In this document: piece by piece, positions 59,935-64,000 of the stretch
Position numbering within the stretch: the stretch's first letter is position 1
Layout of the letters: each line of letters starts with the position of its first letter
DNA from: Paenibacillus piscarius
Lineage (GTDB): Bacteria; Bacillota; Bacilli; Paenibacillales; Paenibacillaceae
Assembly: GCF_022234545.1 (NCBI RefSeq)
Contig: NZ_JAIEUI010000022.1
Coordinates: forward strand, 58,136 to 122,135
DNA: 64,000 nt
Reading direction: 5' to 3'
The notes under the pieces: model-generated
What the model was told of the DNA's origin: nothing
Database searches by the model: none
Seen by the model: the letters and a program-made list of their open reading frames with translations, nothing else
Made by a program: the position numbers and the translations under genes

Positions 59935-62900
59935 TTGAAACAGAGAACTAGATGGCTTGCGGTGGTTCTTACTTTTACACTGCTAATTATGCCGCTAACC
60001 GCGCTTGGATTACCAGCGAAGGCAGAAGCAGCTCCTATACCGCAATCCTTCGCTAAGGGCGCTGACGTCAGTTGGCTGCCGCAGATGGAAGCTGAGGGCC
60101 ATAAATTCTATAACGATCAGGGAGAGGAAGAGGATCTGCTCCAGATCCTGAAAGACCACGGAATTGATTCGATACGCCTCCGGGCCTTCGTCGATCCGTC
60201 CGATGATCCGGTTAACGGTCATAACAGCACGGAAGAGATGGTTACACTGGCTTCCCGTGTAAGCGCTCTCGGATTCAGAGTGATGGTCGATCTGCACTAC
60301 AGTGATTCCTGGGCTGACCCCGGGAAGCAGGTCACTCCGGCAGCCTGGGAGAGTGATAATCTGGAGCAACTGAAGGCGCATGTCTCGGAGTATACCACCG
60401 AGGTGATGCAGGCGCTTAAGACTGCGGGGGTAACCCCGGAGTGGGTGCAGATCGGTAATGAGATCAATAACGGGATGATGCATCCGCTGGGCAGTTATAG
60501 CAATACGGCGAATCTGGTGGAATTGATCCAGGCCGGATCACATGCGGCTAAGGCGGTTTTTCCAGAGACCAAAATCATCATCCACAGAGCCAACGGGGCT
60601 GACACCGGGGTAGATCCGTTCTATGCCGGTCTGGTCGAAGCCGGGCTGAAGGACAGTGATTATGACATCATTGGGTTATCCTATTACCCGGATTCAATTT
60701 TCACCTCTTCGATTAATGAACTAACTTCCAACATGAACCTTCTGGCTGAGAAATACGGTAAAGAGGTCATGGTCGTCGAGGTTGGCGGCGATGTAAGCAA
60801 GAACGTGGATAATGTATACAACATGCTGGTGGCTGTGCAGAATGGTGTGAAGGCTGTACCTGGCGGCCAGGGGACAGGTGTGTTCTATTGGGCACCCGAG
60901 GGCGTCTATTTCGGCTATGGGCTGTCAGCATGGAATCCGGACGGAACGCCATCCTTCGCGATGGATGCTTTCATTGACGGTGCTTCGGCCATCAACAGGG
61001 TACCGGTTCAGTCGGTAAAAGTGGAGAAGCAGGCCGCGATCCTTGAAGTCGGCGGAACCGGCAGCGTGAAGGCAACGATCAGCCCGGGGAATGCCACCTA
61101 TAAGGGGCTTACCTTCACCAGCTCCAACCCGGACATTGTCAAAGTAGATAAATATAAAGGAACGATCTCCGGCCTTGCCGCCGGGACCTCTACAGTCACA
61201 GCGGTTACGTATGACGGCGGATTTACAGATTCAACGGAGATTACCGTCTCGCCAAGTACAAGCTTCATTCAGAATCCGGGCTTCGAGGACGGGCTGAACG
61301 GCTGGACCGTCAGCGGTGATAGCGCGGCAGTCAATGTGGAGTCGGATGCGCATTCCGGTTCGGCGGCACTGCATTACTGGAGCTCAGACGCTGCGGAATT
61401 CGAAATCTCCCAGACGGTTACCGGACTGGAGAATGGTACCTATCAGTTATCCGCTTGGGTCTCTGGCGGTGGCGGGGAGGAGATGGCTGAGATTTTTGCG
61501 GGCGATCAGAAGCAGCCGTTCGTCAACACAGGCTGGCAGCAATGGAGCAATCCAACGATCGATGCCATTGAGGTTACCGATGGAACTTTGACCATAGGCG
61601 CCAGGCTGAAATATGCGGGCGACAAATGGGGGAATATCGATGATTTCAAGCTGGTCAAAAAAGCCGGTGCGGTCAGCACAGATAATCTCACCGTGAACGG
61701 CGCGAAGTCCGACTGGTATCTCAGTGGTACTAAGCCCACTACCTTCGGAGACAGTAAAGCTTCAGGCGGCTTCGATTACGGAGACGACAAGCCGATCGAT
61801 TTCACGCTTACTCATGAAGTAACCGGACTGGAGCCCGGAACCTATACTCTCCAGGCCAAAATCTTCGGGGACAAGGGCGAGCCATCCCCCGGTTCGGTCA
61901 TGTATGTACTCTCTGAGGGACAAACGTATTCTGTGCCGGTTACGTACTCCGGCAGCGCATGGCTGAAGCCGCGGACGCTGACGCTAAAGCATGTACACAT
62001 AGGGGAGGACGGCAAGGCTTCGCTGGGCTTCAAAATCATCACGGACTCGGATAATCACTATGGGTATCTGCAGGAGGTGACCTTCGTACCAAGCAGCACG
62101 ACTCCGCCTGAGGTTCCTGGTGAGCCGAGTGAGCCAGGGGAGCCAAGTCAACCTGGTGAACCGAGTGAGCCAAGTGAACCGAGTGAGCCAAGTGAACCTG
62201 TAACGCCTCCGGTAACGGAGCCGGTGACCAACCCGGAAGAGCATCCGGTGCCAAGTCCAGCGGCGAGTCCTTCGCCAAGTCCGGAAACTGTGCCGGGCAC
62301 AAACTCCGGTTCAGGCTGGACAGCTCCGCAGGCGACAGCCAAAGCGTCAGCTGCACCTGCACCGCAAGCCTCGCCGCAGCCTGAGGTTCTGACTGTAACC
62401 GAGCCGAAGGTGAACGCCCAGAGTCAGATCGTGATTTCACTGGCTGAGGGGCAGCAGGAGGTAAGAATTCCCGCGGACGCTGCGGCGCTTAAGGGAATTG
62501 CTGCTTTGAAGATGGAAGGCAAGATGGTGGCAGTAGAACTTCCGGGTAAGGTGGTTGAGCAGCTTCAAGCCTTGACCGGACAGCAGCAGAAAGGCTCGAT
62601 GATCTCTATCGCGCTTGAGCCATGGTCCACAGAGCAAAAAACAGCTTGGACCCTTCAGGCCAATGCGAAGAGTGAGGCTGAGCTTAGAATAGCCGGAGAA
62701 ATGTTCAATTTCAGTCTATCTGTTCTGAATCAGCAGGGCGTTAAGACTCCGCTGCTTTCCTTCGCGGAGCCTGTTACGCTTCGGCTGAAGCTTCAAGAGA
62801 ACGGGAATCCGAAGCTGGCTGGTGTATACGCGGTCGCGGACGATGGAACGGCTGAATATGCGGGCGGCACCCGGAAACAAGCCTGGATAGCTATTCAGGC

Positions 62901-63477
62901 GCCGCAATCCGGCAAGTATGCTGTGCTGGAGTATGATAAGACGTTTGCGGATGTGAGCCAGGAGGACTGGGCCTATGGGGCAGTTCGTGAATTGGCAGCG
63001 AAGCATATTATCTCAGGCAACGGCGGGAACAGCTTCGCACCTAAGCGGGAAGTGACCCGCGCTGAGTTCGTTGCGATGCTTGTACGCACCCTTGGGCTGA
63101 AGGCGGAAGGCAAGAGTTCATTCGCTGACGTTAACAGCACTAAGTGGTATGCGGGTGATGTGGCCGCCGCTTATGCAGCGGGAATCGTGAAGGGAGATGT
63201 TGCCGGCAGTTTCGCGCCGGAAGCGCATGTTACACGGCAAGAGATGGCGGCACTGCTTGTGCGGGCCTACGAGCTGCGTGCAGGAAGCCAGGCTCCGGCA
63301 GGTACACTCGCCGCTTATAGCGATGCCGGGTCCATCAGCGGCTGGGCGAAGCAAGCCGTAGGGGCGGCCAGTTCACTGGGCTTCCTAACGGGCAGCCCGG
63401 ACGGGACCTTCAAGCCCCAGGCTTATGCAACGCGCGCAGAGAGTGCGAAGGTGCTGGCCGTGCTGATGAATCAGTGA
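59935..63477 (+). CDS. S-layer-anchored arabinogalactan endo-beta-1,4-galactanase (GH53)
   Basis: A 1180-residue secreted enzyme. A signal peptide (to about residue 32, cut near AEA) is followed by the GH53 barrel (about 36-350) with the acid/base glutamate in WVQIGNEINNG and the nucleophile in EVMVVEVGG. Next come a bacterial Ig-like BIG2 domain (about 358-440), two carbohydrate-binding-like beta-sandwich modules (about 442-575 and 580-720), a Pro/Ser/Glu linker (about 722-802) built from (S/G)EP repeats, an unassigned domain, and three SLH domains (about 1002-1180) that hold it to the cell wall. It cuts beta-1,4-galactan of pectin to short oligosaccharides. It begins with TTG at 59935 behind AGGGAGGG. 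Confidence 0.93.
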   Translation: MKQRTRWLAVVLTFTLLIMPLTALGLPAKAEAAPIPQSFAKGADVSWLPQMEAEGHKFYNDQGEEEDLLQILKDHGIDSIRLRAFVDPSDDPVNGHNSTEEMVTLASRVSALGFRVMVDLHYSDSWADPGKQVTPAAWESDNLEQLKAHVSEYTTEVMQALKTAGVTPEWVQIGNEINNGMMHPLGSYSNTANLVELIQAGSHAAKAVFPETKIIIHRANGADTGVDPFYAGLVEAGLKDSDYDIIGLSYYPDSIFTSSINELTSNMNLLAEKYGKEVMVVEVGGDVSKNVDNVYNMLVAVQNGVKAVPGGQGTGVFYWAPEGVYFGYGLSAWNPDGTPSFAMDAFIDGASAINRVPVQSVKVEKQAAILEVGGTGSVKATISPGNATYKGLTFTSSNPDIVKVDKYKGTISGLAAGTSTVTAVTYDGGFTDSTEITVSPSTSFIQNPGFEDGLNGWTVSGDSAAVNVESDAHSGSAALHYWSSDAAEFEISQTVTGLENGTYQLSAWVSGGGGEEMAEIFAGDQKQPFVNTGWQQWSNPTIDAIEVTDGTLTIGARLKYAGDKWGNIDDFKLVKKAGAVSTDNLTVNGAKSDWYLSGTKPTTFGDSKASGGFDYGDDKPIDFTLTHEVTGLEPGTYTLQAKIFGDKGEPSPGSVMYVLSEGQTYSVPVTYSGSAWLKPRTLTLKHVHIGEDGKASLGFKIITDSDNHYGYLQEVTFVPSSTTPPEVPGEPSEPGEPSQPGEPSEPSEPSEPSEPVTPPVTEPVTNPEEHPVPSPAASPSPSPETVPGTNSGSGWTAPQATAKASAAPAPQASPQPEVLTVTEPKVNAQSQIVISLAEGQQEVRIPADAAALKGIAALKMEGKMVAVELPGKVVEQLQALTGQQQKGSMISIALEPWSTEQKTAWTLQANAKSEAELRIAGEMFNFSLSVLNQQGVKTPLLSFAEPVTLRLKLQENGNPKLAGVYAVADDGTAEYAGGTRKQAWIAIQAPQSGKYAVLEYDKTFADVSQEDWAYGAVRELAAKHIISGNGGNSFAPKREVTRAEFVAMLVRTLGLKAEGKSSFADVNSTKWYAGDVAAAYAAGIVKGDVAGSFAPEAHVTRQEMAALLVRAYELRAGSQAPAGTLAAYSDAGSISGWAKQAVGAASSLGFLTGSPDGTFKPQAYATRAESAKVLAVLMNQ

Positions 63478-63520
63478 GCCGAAGAGTAACGGAATAAGTA
63501 ACAACAGAGTAGAGTAGAGC

Positions 63521-63560
63521 AGAGCAGCGATCCCCTGATAATGGGGGCGCTGCTCTTTTT
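63521..63560 (+). terminator. Terminator after the GH53 gene
   Basis: AGAGCAGCG (from 63521) pairs with CGCTGCTCT (63549-63557), with the inner bases CCCC/GGGG adding pairs, followed by TTTTT. Confidence 0.9.
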
Positions 63561-63597
63561 ACTGGCATGGGATCGTGTGGTCACGAAGGAGCTGCCA

Positions 63598-63935
63598 AGT
63601 GTATGCGAATAACCGAACACATTCGGGCGCGGGAAGGCGCATGAGCTCAATGTATGTTGAAAACACGCGTGGGGCGAATGTATGCGGAAAACAGCATACA
63701 ATGGACTCGCGAAAGGCGTGCGGACCAAATGTAATCGAAAAACCGATCACATTTTGCTGGCAAGGGGCGCGTGGACAAAATGTAATCGAAAAACCGATTA
63801 TATTTTGCTGGCGAAGGGTGCGTGGACCAAATATAATCGAAAAACCGATTACATTTTGCTGGCGAAGGGTGCGTGGACCAAATATAATCGAAAAACCGAT
63901 TACATTTTGCTGGCGAGGGGGGCGTGGACCAAATG
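63598..63935 (+). repeat. 51-bp-period palindromic array, copy 3 (mixed units)
   Basis: Units with the core at 63731, 63782, 63833 and 63884 are exactly 51 bp apart and read TGTAATCG or TATAATCG, AAAAAC, CGATTACA or close variants. The spacer is TTGCTGGCGAAGGGTGCGTGG-like. Upstream, at 63680, a variant unit has GTATGC-GGAAAAC-AGCATAC, again 51 bp before the next. Two more worn units at 63601 and 63652 are 51 bp apart, with a 28-bp step to 63680. A last trace starts at 63931. The array follows the GH53 terminator. From 63936 to the window end nothing is recognised. Confidence 0.92.
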
Positions 63936-64000
63936 CGGTGCGACCCCCTTATCCCGGAGTCCTCCGTATACAATCGGTACTTGCCGTAACCTTGCTCTTT

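Noticed and set aside
63598..63935. CRISPR array
   Set aside because: The spacers are near-identical rather than unique, the repeat is a simple palindrome, and there are no cas genes in the window.
63471..63973. Minus-strand repetitive frames at the window end
   Set aside because: Same cause as at array 1: a stop-free 51-bp DNA repeat with no gene-like signals.

Overview
The window looks like a chromosomal segment of a Paenibacillus-type Firmicute. This is judged from the moderately high GC content, strong GGAGG ribosome binding sites with frequent GTG and TTG starts, LplABC-type sugar transporters paired with YesM/YesN regulators, bacillithiol (BshB2) genes, a BlaI/M56 pair, and an S-layer-anchored (SLH) galactanase. 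No rRNA, tRNA, prophage, IS element or CRISPR array was seen.

Layout. 1-2.8 kb: end of a peptide-type ABC ATPase, a class V aminotransferase and an amidohydrolase in one operon. 3-6.8 kb: exported protein, HAD phosphatase, and an Lsa-type ABC-F antibiotic-resistance ATPase behind a leader with an attenuator. 7-17 kb: a complete carbohydrate locus (two permeases, binding lipoprotein, YesM kinase, YesN regulator, GH2 glycosidase). 17.3-24.4 kb: LysR/SDR divergon, an OmpR-type two-component pair, an exported protein, and yojF-bshB2-GNAT. 24.6-28.7 kb: small unknown protein, MFS pump, LysR, a second BshB2-like deacetylase and an acetyltransferase. 28.7-33.2 kb: lutABC facing aldA across a shared control region with a catabolite (cre) site, giving lactaldehyde to lactate to pyruvate. 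33.7-37.2 kb: DUF2239 protein, hydrolase, BlaI and an M56 membrane protease. 37.2-38.1 kb: a decayed stretch with two gene remnants. 38.1-43.1 kb: two-component system plus FtsX-type ABC transporter. 43.3-46.7 kb: flavodiiron protein, rubredoxin reductase, rubredoxin and a Crp/Fnr regulator, a complete NO/O2-scavenging chain. 46.9-59.8 kb: double P-loop protein, AraC regulator, then an operon-like run of phosphoesterase, Fbp/Afu-like ABC transporter, frameshifted MgtC, GH65 phosphorylase and beta-phosphoglucomutase, followed by GDPD and a serine hydrolase. 59.9-63.5 kb: a large GH53 galactanase with SLH domains.

The most unusual structure is a family of intergenic arrays with an exact 51-bp period. 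Each unit is a short palindrome (typically TGTAATCG, A-rich loop, CGATTACA) plus a spacer of about 25 bp. Arrays lie at 2.8, 33.3 and 63.6 kb, an AT-rich relative lies at 17.1 kb, and a lone related hairpin lies at 37.4 kb. All five follow a gene end and a terminator-like hairpin, and none lies inside a gene. Other points of note are the attenuator with a candidate leader peptide before the ABC-F gene, competing stems before yesM, paired ACCCGGGT operators on the DUF2239 promoter, a one-base frameshift in mgtC, and a dispersed noncoding element at 24.5 kb with a partial copy at 57.5 kb.
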